Part shown: one piece after another, positions 54,434 through 64,000 of the stretch
Layout of the letters: every line of letters begins with the position of its first letter
Numbering within the stretch: position 1 is the stretch's first letter
Assembly: GCF_900963305.1 (NCBI RefSeq)
Contig: NC_042514.1
Span: 18,504,029-18,568,028 of the forward strand
Reading direction: 5' to 3'
DNA length: 64,000 nt
Source: Echeneis naucrates
Taxonomy: Eukaryota; Chordata; Actinopteri; Carangiformes; Echeneidae
Translations under genes and position numbers: made by a program
The notes under the pieces: generated by a model
Database searches by the model: none
The model's input: the letters and a program-made list of their open reading frames with translations, nothing else
What the model was told of the DNA's origin: nothing

Positions 54434-54621
54434 GTTGCTATGGTTTCTGGTGTTGCCCTTGCCTTGCCTGCACAGTTTCAGGAAAATTTGGGGAGAACCG
54501 TTGTCTCCCATTATGTGACCTCTGCAGCCCTGCCATAACAGCAGCCTGTGGAATACCTCTTTGTGCACCTCCTGCTGCCTCGGCTCTGAGGGTTGGCATT
54601 CGAGACAGATATAATATTCAG
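54434..54621 (+). CDS. PLAC8/cornifelin-like exon 3 (arm 2)
   Basis: After TTTTGCAG the frame continues CYGFWCCPCLACTVSGKFGE, then NRCLPLCDLCSPAI and IPLCAPPAASALRVGIRDRY. These are the Cys-rich CCPC and LCDLCSPAI cores of PLAC8-domain proteins, 188 bp, ending in phase 0 after NIQ. The following bases are ATATGAG where GTATGAG would be a normal donor. Reading through adds one residue and stops. The family's last exon is missing downstream here, so this copy is probably a truncated gene, although its own frame is undamaged. Confidence 0.8.
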
Positions 54622-56024
54622 ATATGAGACTATTGAAGGAATTATCAAGTACATATTGACATACATCGCGCATCCTCTGCTTCATCCAAACAGCCACATG
54701 AGCAGTAAAGCTTGTTTTTGTGTAGGGCTGGACCACCATTTGCTTTGTTCACCCATTTTCTCCTGCGTTTTTTAATTAGGGAGGTTAACCTTTTTGGCTT
54801 TGTTCTTTTTGTTTTAGGTCAGTTACCTCTCCCTCAGTTAGATTTCTTTTGTTTGTCATTTTGGACTGGGTCCACCCAAAGCCTACCTTAGTTTAGTATC
54901 ACTTTTACATGAACTATAACATCTCTTTCTTATATTTTAACTTTTCATCCTTGGCTGTAGCTGTTTGGATCTTTGGGAAGATGGGGCTCCCATGGATGAG
55001 GCACAACATGCTGCATTGCACTAAGATGTAAAATGCCTTAAAGAAGGTGACATAGACTTTATGGGTGGTTTAAGACAAATTACAACTCAAAATATATTAT
55101 GTCCAGTCAGTTCCACATCACCCTTTCAATTATGGGAAAGGGTGACGTGGAACATTAAACAGGACTGAACTGTTGCTGCCTCCTTTTACTTTGGTCGTGA
55201 CTGTTAACAGCTGCCATGTTGATCTACACATACATATGAGCCAGATGACCTCTCATAGATGAAGTGCATTACACTGAATGTGCAATACACAATACATTGA
55301 ACATTTCCATAGGCTAATGTTTAATTGTATTCATAAAACAAGAAGTTGCTACAAAGGGGTTGACCACACAGACCTTATAGATTTTTGCTGTGTATCCACT
55401 TTCAGATATCAAAAATACAAAAAGACATTTTAAGCAAAGAAGTCCTACATACTAAGCAATCATAAAATTAAACATGCAATTTCTAAACTAATAATAAATG
55501 AATATAATCTAAAATAAAACTTAAAAATATTTATCAAAAGAAATAAGATAGAAATAGATCAAAAACATGTGCAGTAAAACAATGATTCTTTCATAGTATT
55601 GCCTTTAGGAATTTTTTCAGCAGTTGGGGCAGGCTCCCTGAGGGGCCGTGGTGGCGTAAACAAAGGACACTTGACTGCAGATTTAACTTTTACAACCTAT
55701 TTATTGGTTGGTTAGTTGAAAATGTTTTTTTCCCTTAAAACCATTATAACCTATACAATGTCAGATAAAGGCTGAATGTAAAAAGTAAAAAAAAATAAAT
55801 TAAATTAATTCCTATAGGGACAGAGTAAGGTAGCATTATTGATCATTGCTCTTACAGCAGAAACACACTGAATTTATTTGTTATTCATTTAACTGATACA
55901 TTGAAATGTATATTATGCAAAAAAAAAAAAAAAAGTTAATCAATAATCAACACTCACCATTATCAGTGTGGTTTTTTTTTTTCCAACCCATTTAGGGTCC
56001 CAGCCTGATAGCCTGTGCTTCCCT
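54622..56024. other. arm 2 unassigned stretch
   Basis: Mirror of 33,809-35,264. No gene; poly-A run at 55,919-55,934. Confidence 0.45.
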
Positions 56025-56310
56025 TTAGGTTTTTCCTCTTCCACTCTCATCTCCGTCTCCTGATCCTTCACTCAGCTCTCCCACTACTGTGCTTTGCTCT
56101 CCTTCACTTTGGAGCAATATGCATGAAGGTGGAGAAATGTGGTGGTGTATTTGTGACAATAAAAAAGAAATTTCAAGGCGTGGCATCGAATGTTGAGGAA
56201 AGACTGTTTTACCATCCTGGTCATCTTTGGGTGAGCTTTGGTAGGACGCCTGCTCTTTTGGGAATCTTTTTAAAATTTCCCACCAGGCAATCCATTCTGT
56301 GAAATACACA
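56025..56310 (-). CDS. candidate exon of the unknown small gene (arm 2)
   Basis: Mirror of 33,597-33,808 with a longer frame: EWIAWWEILKRFPKE through to an acidic tail SEGSGDGDESGRGKT and stop. One base more than arm 1 keeps the tail in frame. Confidence 0.3.
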
Positions 56311-56634
56311 ATAGCGCAACATATTAAAGTCACAAATTTAAGAAGTGGTTCCAAATTAATTATATCATTTCAACATAGAATTTTCTGTATTGATGCCATT
56401 TGTAACACAAATTTGGTGCTGAATTTAACCGTTTCAAAACACTTGAGAATTGACAAACATTCAATATCTACACCAAAAATACTTGAGTCGCCTACCCTTT
56501 AGAAACACCACAGAAAAATAAATGCTGAGATTTAATATCAAAACTTTTGATATGACGAAATTTCACAGTTAACCATGTAGCTTATGTGCACATATCAGAG
56601 GCACAGAAAGGGGAAATGATCAAATCAGACCTAC

Positions 56635-56729
56635 CTCGCCGACGTCCTTGGCCAGTATCAGACACGTCCCGAGCTTCCCGCGGGCTTTAAGATAATATAT
56701 AGCCCGTTCACACGGCCTCCCCCTGCCAT
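56635..56729 (-). pseudogene. candidate first coding exon of the unknown small gene (arm 2)
   Basis: Mirror of 33,166-33,261. It begins MAGGGRVNGLYIIL but small length changes (CCCGCGGGAAGC for CCCGACGGGAAAGC, and an extra A in GGCCAAGG) break the frame. Confidence 0.3.
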
Positions 56730-58740
56730 GCTACCATGGTAGTTAGCTAAGGTTAACAAGATCATAGCTTAATGTGGTCCCAGTTTCAGACTAGCTAACT
56801 TAACTACCGTACATGCGGACAAGATTCTTCAAAGTTGTACAACCGAATTAAATACATCCTACCTGTTGGGAAATTACATTTAGCAAAGAGTTAGCTTACC
56901 TTCATTTGCTAAGTCCTTCGGTGGCTCCCCCCCCTCCCGACTGCGTTAAATCCACCCAACTATTATATTGACCAATCACAATGCGGCATCCGTTATTGAC
57001 AGCGCTCTTGTCCAATGATATTTTGTAATGCTGTCATTTTTGCCTGCGGCAGCCACAGGGTTCAGAGTTCACATCTTTTAGCGATACATTTTGTGAAAGC
57101 GGTAAGTAGACAAAGCAATTATTTTTAGAAATTATTTGTAGAAGTAAAGTAAGAGTATAAGTGTAGTTATATTGCATTTTAGTGTACTCGGAAGCAGAAA
57201 AAAAAACTGCTGCTGGGAAGTTTGAATCCCATATATATATATATATAAATGATCACCGCTCAAAAGCGGATGAGAGTCGCACAGCTCCAGTGAAGGGGAC
57301 GACAAATAATGAAATCTAATTTGCCAAATTTAATCAAAATAATATTAATATATTTTCACCTTTAATTAAGTACCATCAAGCCGTTTGGTCCAGCTTGTCA
57401 ATCACTGTGATCAGTTGATAAGTCAGTCATCACTAGTTAAAGGACCAATACCTGATCCGGTAGACTTCAGTCTGCAACTGTGGTGACCATCTTTTGTGGG
57501 CTCTCTCTCTCGTCCCAACCACACACACATCTCAGACATTAAAGCAAACCATCGGTGGGGGGGCAAGAAATAAAGACACACACCACTAATATATTGTGAT
57601 TTATTCCCATGAATTCTCATCTCTGTGAGCAGCAGAGAGTTTCTCAGATCCGTCCATATTTGCTTTTGTCAGCATGATGTAACCCCACTTTTCACTATGT
57701 AAATATCAAAACAGCTGCAAACATATAAAATCCATTAAAATGACTTCACTCTAATCTCTTGCAGTTTTGTGCAAAACCCACATAGTTATTTTGTGTGCAG
57801 TATTTATGTAATTTTGCCTTTTCTATTTTATTATTCCTGCTTATTGGAGTCCTTCAACAGTATCACAGTTGGATAAATTGAGGCTGACTGGAATGGTGTG
57901 ACTTGTGGAGTCAGTGAGCTATTCATATGTCAGTGTGTGCCGTGTGTTTACACTCTTTACGCTCCTCATAATAATCATACCAAATGAAGTCGGAGAGACT
58001 TGGAAAACCAGCTCTTACTGAAACTGATCAAAAGGTTCAGAAAGTGAAGTGTGACAGAAATGCTATTATGTCTAAGAGTTTAGGACACCTTCCTGTTGTT
58101 CGCAGTGTATTGGGAAAGGTTTAAGCTGCTCTGTGCATTTTTGTCAAACAAAATTCCTTGTAAACAGTATATCAGTTATAAAGTAATTGATACTTTGAGT
58201 AGTTTTTGAGAAGAGTACTTTCTACTTTTACTGAAGTATTTTTAACACTTGTAATTGAGTCCAATTTAACAAATGTAACAGTACATGTTTTGAGTACAAA
58301 TTTTCAGGACTATTTCCACCTCTGTCAATATCATTACTGATATGTCAACTTCAGACAAAGCCTAAGTTTCAGCAACAATATTATTAAATTTTTTAATCTA
58401 TTTGCATAAGGTAGAGTCTAGATTTAGTAATAAATAGATAAGAGTGTTAGGCCACCTATTGTTTACTTATAAAATGTCTTTATCTGGTTTTGCTCTCAGA
58501 GAAACAATGCCTTCGTTCATAGCTGTACTCATTTCTCTCTGTCCAATATATTCTTTAAGCATAGCCTAAAAAGTATTTTGAATATCCAAAAAAATATTTT
58601 TTAAATTCAACTTAAAGAGCATCAAGGCCTAATAATTTTTCTTATTTCATTGAGAGGAGTGCTGTTTTATTTATTTTTTTTTCTTGTTAGTGCTGAATTA
58701 CAAATTATTTAAAGGCCCTCCTCAATATCAGAGTTCCTTT
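56730..58740. other. arm 2 outer stretch
   Basis: Mirror of about 31,150-33,160, with a (TA)n run at 57,234-57,247 and a hAT-type MITE-like remnant near 58,193-58,330. No gene recognised. Confidence 0.45.
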
Positions 58741-59217
58741 TCTTGTTTTTCCTTTCTACTCACAGGATGGAAGATTGTCGACCGTTGGAAGAGTCTGCCT
58801 TTTTACTATTCTGCCCCTGCTTGTGTGTGTTTCACGTCTTCTCGCCCGTTACACTAGCTCGGCAGATAGCGAACAGTTTCTCCAAAAAAGGAAGCTGAGG
58901 TTTCCTTTCAACTTTATTTAGAAATCACTGTAAAAAGGCAAACGTTTTCTGGCCATATAAAAAAAAAAAAAAGGATGGGAGTTCTCCCGCTGTCCGTCTC
59001 TCTCCAAAACTAGGTCAACTAAAACTATACCTGACTTCCTCTAGTCTGCACCAGCTACGGAAACACAGAAGGCACAAATTAGCGTTGCTGCAAAAACATC
59101 TGTGTTAAACTCAAACTCAAAACAATAACATCACATGGAATCAATTTTTACCATTTAGCGTTCAGATGATTTGCTACAGCTGTATTTAACTAAAAATATA
59201 TTGCCCATTAGTGAACA
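58741..59217. other. arm 2 outer end
   Basis: Mirror of 30,682-31,150, including the possible MEDCRPLEE exon on the plus strand (58,768-58,899) and the last 75 bases of segment X. Confidence 0.5.
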
Positions 59218-59224
59218 TCTCTGC

Positions 59225-60181
59225 TATCTGCTTCCTCTAGGCAACATTATCAGGAAACACAGCATCAATTTCCACTGCTACGCAGACGATACTCAGCTGT
59301 ACCTATCAATGAAGCCAAATGAAGTCAGTCAGATAGTCAGACTGCAGGCATGTCTTGATGACATAAAAGTCTGGATGACTGGAAATTTTTTACTTCTCAA
59401 CTCTGACAAAACAGAAGTTATTGTACTCGGTCCTAAGCACCTCAGAAAAATACTATCTAATCATCTCATCAGTTTGGACGGCATTACTTTGGCCTCCAGC
59501 TCCACTGTAAGAAACCTTGGAGTAATTTTTGACCAGGACATGTCCTTTGTCCCTCACATAAAACAAGTTAGTCGGGCAGCTTTCTTCCACCTGAGAAACA
59601 TTAGGAAAATCAGAAACATCCTCTCTCAGGATGATGCAGAAAAACTAGTCCATGCATTTGTAACTTCTAGGCTGGACTACTGTAACTCATTACTATCTGC
59701 ATGTCCAAACAAATCTCTAAAAGGCCTTCAGTTAATTCAGAACGCTGCTGCACGAATATTAACAGGAACTAGGAAAAGAGATCACATCTCTCCCGTGTTA
59801 GCTGCTCTTCATTGGCTGCCAGTAAAATATAGAGTAGAATTCAAAATCCTTCTTTTAACGTATAAAGCTCTTAATGGCCAAGCTCCATCGTATCTCAGAG
59901 AGGTCATAGTTCCTTACTGTCCTAGCAGGCCACTCCGCTCTCTAGATGGAGGTTTACTTGTGGTTCCTAGAGTCTCCAAGAGTAAATCTGGAGGCAGATC
60001 GTTCAGTTATCAGGCTCCTCTTCTATGGAACCAACTCCCAGCATCGGTACGGGGGGCGGACTCTTTAGTAACTTTCAAGACCAGGCTTAAAACTTTCCTG
60101 TATGACAGAGCGTACAGTTAAAAAGTCCTCTACTCTTTAGGTATGCTGCTATAGGCCTAGGCTGCTGGGGGAAGGACTGAG

Positions 60182-60228
<47 letters not shown>

Positions 60229-60854
60229 CTCTGTCTCTCCCTGTCACCCTCTCTCCCTCTTTCTCTCTAACTCCCTCCTTGCATGCGCTGATAAAAACCA
60301 TCCTTATTAAAAAAAAAAACAAAATAAACAAAACAGTTTCACCCAGTTCTAAGCATTTATACTGCATTTACTAACCATGTTCTGCCAAAGTCTCTGTCTC
60401 TCCCAGTTCCTCTCCTCTCTCTCCCTGTCCTCATCCTGCAGGTGGTGACTCATCTCCATCCCATGTTCCTGCAACACCTGCTGGTCCCATATAGCATGAA
60501 TTCTGTATTACAGCTCAACTCCATGAACTTCATGCAACAACATGTTCCTGCCTACACCCCCCCCCTCCAATGCCTGCCTGCCTGTCTCTCTCTCTCTCTC
60601 TCTCAACCCAACCGGTCAAGGCAGATGGCCGCCCCCCTTGAGCCTGGTTCTGCTCGAGGTTTCTGCCTCTTAAAGGAAGTTTTTCCTTTCCACTGTTGCC
60701 AAGTGCTTGCTCATCGGGGGATCTGTTGGGTCTCTTCAAATAAATTTATAAAGAGTTTGGTCTAGACCTGCTCTATATGTAAAGTGCCTTGATGTAACTT
60801 TGTTATGATTTGGCGCTATACAAATAAATCTGATTTGATTTGATTTGATTTGAT
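59225..60854 (+). mobile_element. 3' portion of the third L2 copy
   Basis: Matches 11,692-13,320 nearly perfectly (offset 47,533). It starts abruptly in reverse transcriptase just before CYADD and ends with the TGATT tail and ATACTCACGAGAAG flank in the tRNA array. Confidence 0.9.
59226..60121 (+). pseudogene. L2 ORF2 C-terminal part, copy 3, undamaged frame
   Basis: Open from [10 protein letters not shown] through [10 protein letters not shown] to FLYDRAYS, lacking all of the endonuclease and the first RT motifs. It has the frame intact at every spot where copies 1 and 2 are shifted in this region. Confidence 0.85.
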
Positions 60855-60936
60855 ATACTCACGAGAAGTCTTGAAGTGAAGCATCAGCTGACCTCTGACC
60901 TCTCTGCCATTGTTGAAAAAGAATTACAGAAAATAC

Positions 60937-61009
60937 TGTTCCTGCCCAGTTTCGAACTGGGGACCTTTCGCGTGTGAGGCGAACGTGATGACCACTACAC
61001 TACAGAAAC
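60937..61009 (-). tRNA. trnav-cac: tRNA-Val (CAC)
   Basis: Counterpart of 13,403-13,475 but with GGCGAACG, so the anticodon stem is fully Watson-Crick. A T run lies directly downstream. Confidence 0.92.
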
Positions 61010-61347
61010 CTGTACAGGACACCCTCTTCCCCTTGTTGATGAAATGCCATCGTTACTACTGTTGTGATGGCCTCCCACGTGCTCTGAAAAGAACAATAGA
61101 GAGGCCGACATCCTGAAGCCTGGGCCAGAGTTGTCTGCCTGTTTGGAAATGGCGCCATGACCCCAGGATCCACCCCTAGGGTGTGGTTCTGAGTTTGAAG
61201 AGGAGGGCATTTGCTAGACACCAGCGCCCTCAGCAGGGATCCCCGATGACGTCACACAGGTAATAAAGACGCTCCATGGCTCTTGATCTTCGCTTTTTCC
61301 CAGTGCCCCAGTTGTGGGAGAGAACTGTCCCAGCTTTTGTCTGGACC

Positions 61348-62451
61348 TCTCCAATGATATTTTAATTGCTTCTGACAATGGATCAGCCTCCATACTTCTC
61401 ATTTTGGATCTTAGTGCTGCTTTCGACACCATGCACCATGCACTAAGGTGGTTCAAATCCTATTTATCAGATAGACATCAGTTAGTTCATGTTAACAACA
61501 GCTCCTCCTCATGCGCTGCAGTCTGTTATGGAGTCCCACAGGGTTCACTACTTGGACCAATCCTCTTTATGCTTCATCTACTTCCTCTCGGCAACATTAT
61601 CAGGACATCAGACATTTCTTGAACACATACAAGTCTGGATGACCCATCATTTTTTACTCCTTAATTCTGACAAAACTGAAGTTGTTGTACTCGGCCCGAA
61701 GCACCTCAGAGAAATGCAATCTAATCATAATCAGTCTGGATGGCATTACGTTGGTGTCCAGCTCCACTGTAAGAAACCTCGGAGTAACCTTTGACCAGGA
61801 CATGTCCTTTGTCCCTGACATAAAAGAAGTCAGTAGGGCAGCTTTGTTCCCCCTGAGAAAAATTAAGTAAATCAGAGACATCCTCTCTCAGGATGATGCA
61901 GAAAAACTCGTCCATGTATTTGTAACTTCTAGGCTGGACTACTGTAACTCGTTACTATCTAGATGTCCAAACAAATCTCTGAAAGGCCTTCAGTTGATTC
62001 AGAACGCTACAGCAAGAAAATTAACAGTCACTAGGAAATGAGATCACATCTCTCCCGTGTTAGCTGCTTTTCATTGGCTGCCAGTAAAATATAGAGTAGA
62101 ATTTAAAATCCTTCCGTTAACATATAAAGCTCTTAATGGCTGAGCTCCATCACGTCTCAGAGAGCTCATAGTTCCTTACTGTCTTAGTAGGCCACTCCAC
62201 TCTCTAGGTGGAGGTTAACTTGTGGTTCCTAGAGTCTTCAAGAAGAAATCTGGAGGCGGCTCTTTCAGTTAACAGGCTCCTCTTCCATGGAACCAACTTC
62301 CAGTATCGTTTTGGGGGGCGGACTCTTACGCAAATTTCAAGATCAGGCTGAAAACTTTCTTATATGACAGAGCTTATAGTGAAAAAGTTAAAGTCCTCTA
62401 CTCTTTAGCTATGCTACTATAGGCCTAGGCTGCTGGGGGAAGGACTGAGCT

Positions 62452-62482
<31 letters not shown>

Positions 62483-62691
62483 GTTTCTCCCAGTTCTAAG
62501 CATTTGTACTGCATTTACTAACCATGTTTTCCCGAAGTCTGTCTCTCCCAGCTCCCCTCCTCACTCCCTGTCCTCATCCTGCAAGTGGTGACTCATCGCC
62601 ATACCATGTTCCTGCAAGGCCTAGACCTCTAGACCTGCTCTTCATGTAAAGTACCTTTATGTCACTTTGTTATGATTTGGCGCAATACAAA
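61348..62691 (+). mobile_element. decayed L2 fragment in array
   Basis: Duplicate of 13,814-15,157 with the same deletion and stops. Confidence 0.85.
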
Positions 62692-62847
62692 GACCTGCCC
62701 CTCATGTAATTTTACTACGAAAATTGAAGCAGCTGAGAATGCAAGGCAAGAACCAAAAACATCGCTAAAGCCAATTTTTCTAATTGAATTAAGAGGTATG
62801 CCTTAACTAAAGAGAGATGCTGATTTGTTTCCAATTGATAGCAAACA

Positions 62848-62920
62848 TGTTTCTGCCCAGTTTCGAACTGGGGACCTTTCGCGTGTGAGGCGAACGTGAT
62901 GACCACTACACTACAGAAAC
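62848..62920 (-). tRNA. trnav-cac: tRNA-Val (CAC)
   Basis: Identical to the sound gene at 15,312-15,384. Confidence 0.92.
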
Positions 62921-63037
62921 CTGCGCAGGACACCCTCTTCCCCTTGATGATGAAATGCCATCGTTAATACGAAAATTGAAGCAACTGAGAATGCAAGGCA
63001 GGAACCAAAAACATCTGTTTCCAGCTGACAGCAAACA

Positions 63038-63110
63038 TGTTTCCGCCCAGTTTCGAACTGGGGACCTTTCGCGTGTTAGGCGAACGTGATGACCACTACA
63101 CTACGGAAAC
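63038..63110 (-). tRNA. trnav-aac: tRNA-Val (AAC)
   Basis: Identical to the sound gene at 15,502-15,574. Confidence 0.93.
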
Positions 63111-63166
63111 CCGCACAGGTCACCTCCTTCCGCTTATCAAGAAATGCCATCATTAACACTGTTGCG

Positions 63167-63627
63167 ATAATTGCAGTGGTATCAGATGTCGGAAGAGGCC
63201 GTCCCACAAGTGTCTCTGGCTTTACATCCTAAACATCAGGCTAAAGAATTGGGTGGGATGGTAAAACTAGCATTAGCACAGGATGATTGGGTTATCACGG
63301 ACATTCGCGGAGTACTTTATTCGGCTAGAGCCAACATATACTCAATTCAAGTAGAAGCCGTAGATAGCTCAGTTCTGGAGGAGGCCCGGTCTCCCGGTTT
63401 CACGGTAGAGAAAAAACAGATCACCCTGAGGCTGCGTCTATCATTGACTCTCTACCAGAGTCCCTATGGGCGCAGGGCCCGACAGAAGTGCGACTGGTGC
63501 AATGTGAACCATTAACTTTTGAGGTGAACACCTCTGATCCAGTGTGGATCAATCAGTACCCCCACAAGCCCCAAACAGAGGAGGGCATCGCAGACACCAT
63601 TCAGGGCCTCATATCACAGGGCGTATG
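63167..63627 (+). mobile_element. retroviral pol fossil fragment 4
   Basis: Duplicate of the fossil at 15,632, broken and without LTRs. Confidence 0.55.
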
Positions 63628-63673
63628 ATCTCTGACCTCTCTGCCGTTGTTGAAAAAGAATAACCGAAAACAC

Positions 63674-63742
63674 AGTTTCTGCCCAGTTTCAAACTGGGGA
63701 TCTTTCGCCTGTAATGCAAACGTGATGACCGATACACTACGG
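63674..63742 (-). pseudogene. truncated tRNA-Val-like relic (TAC variant)
   Basis: Duplicate of 16,140-16,208, with the 5' acceptor end lost at the same joint. Confidence 0.7.
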
Positions 63743-63905
63743 TTCTGAGTTTGAAGAGGAGGGCATTTGCTAGACACCAGCGCCCTCAGCAGGGATCCCC
63801 GATGACGTCATACAGGTAATAAAGACGCTCCATGGCTCTTGATCTTCGCTTTTTCCCAGTGCCCCGGTTGTGGGAGAGAGCTGTCCCAGCTTTTGTCTGG
63901 ACCTC

Positions 63906-64000
63906 TCCAATGATATTCTAATTGCTTCAGACAATGGATCAGCCTCCATACTTCTCCTTTTGGATCTTAGTGCTGCTTTCGACACCATAGATCACAATAT
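63906..64000 (+). mobile_element. L2 reverse transcriptase fragment (cut by window end)
   Basis: Start of the same truncated piece as 16,372 ([18 protein letters not shown]). Confidence 0.8.

Larger units (their letters stand above)
48554..59217 (-). repeat. arm 2 of large inverted repeat
   Basis: Reverse complement of 30,682-41,676. It ends on the outside within segment X, seven bases before an L2 3' portion begins. All arm 1 features recur in mirror order. Confidence 0.9.
59530..64000. repeat. second copy of the 12.0-16.5 kb segment
   Basis: From the L2 3' part through two CAC tRNAs, one AAC tRNA, the pol fossil, the truncated TAC relic and the start of an L2 fragment, the sequence repeats 12,000-16,466 at an offset of 47,533 to 47,536. 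Confidence 0.9.

Overview
The window reads as ray-finned fish DNA, probably percomorph. It holds L2-clade LINEs with an esterase-type ORF1, a Tx1-clade LINE, Tc1-type palindromic MITEs, a Tc1/IS630-type transposase, fossil retroviral and Ty3-type pieces, and exons of a PLAC8/cornifelin-family gene with spliceosomal introns. There are no bacterial operons and no CRISPR.

Left part (1 to about 28,580) and right end (60,855 to 64,000): a satellite-like array carrying about 40 tRNA-Val genes and relics, all on the minus strand, with anticodons AAC, CAC and TAC interleaved. The spacers are made of recurring blocks. Some contain pieces of L2 reverse transcriptase or 3' tail, and four contain a retroviral pol fossil, so these fragments were amplified together with the tRNAs. 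Two near-identical full-length L2 elements (748-5,812 and 8,251-13,320) lie in a 7.5 kb tandem duplication. The uninterrupted target site is preserved at about 18,305. About 12.0-16.5 kb recurs at 59.5-64.0 kb.

Middle (28,582-59,224): a 30.6 kb block sits between two stubs of a third L2 copy (5' 80 bp at 28,501-28,581; 3' 1.6 kb at 59,225-60,854). It begins with an env-type retroviral fossil. An inverted repeat follows: arm 1 about 30,682-41,676, arm 2 about 48,554-59,217, spacer 6.9 kb. Each arm carries exons 2 and 3 of a PLAC8-like gene, a small uncharacterised two-exon candidate gene, a CRE/CCAAT/TATA promoter-like segment, a roughly 1 kb polypurine/polypyrimidine tract, MITEs, a SINE-like repeat and a LINE fragment.

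The spacer holds the rest of the Tx1 LINE, a decayed mariner-type element with a solo LTR beside it, a Ty3-type integrase fossil inside a third, split copy of the promoter-like segment, and an orphan last exon of the PLAC8-like gene.

The only strong candidates for working genes are about a dozen tRNA-Val genes. The PLAC8-like exons are not laid out as one transcribable gene here. Many interruptions are one-base changes in homopolymers, and there is a 13-base N gap, so part of the structure may be an assembly effect.
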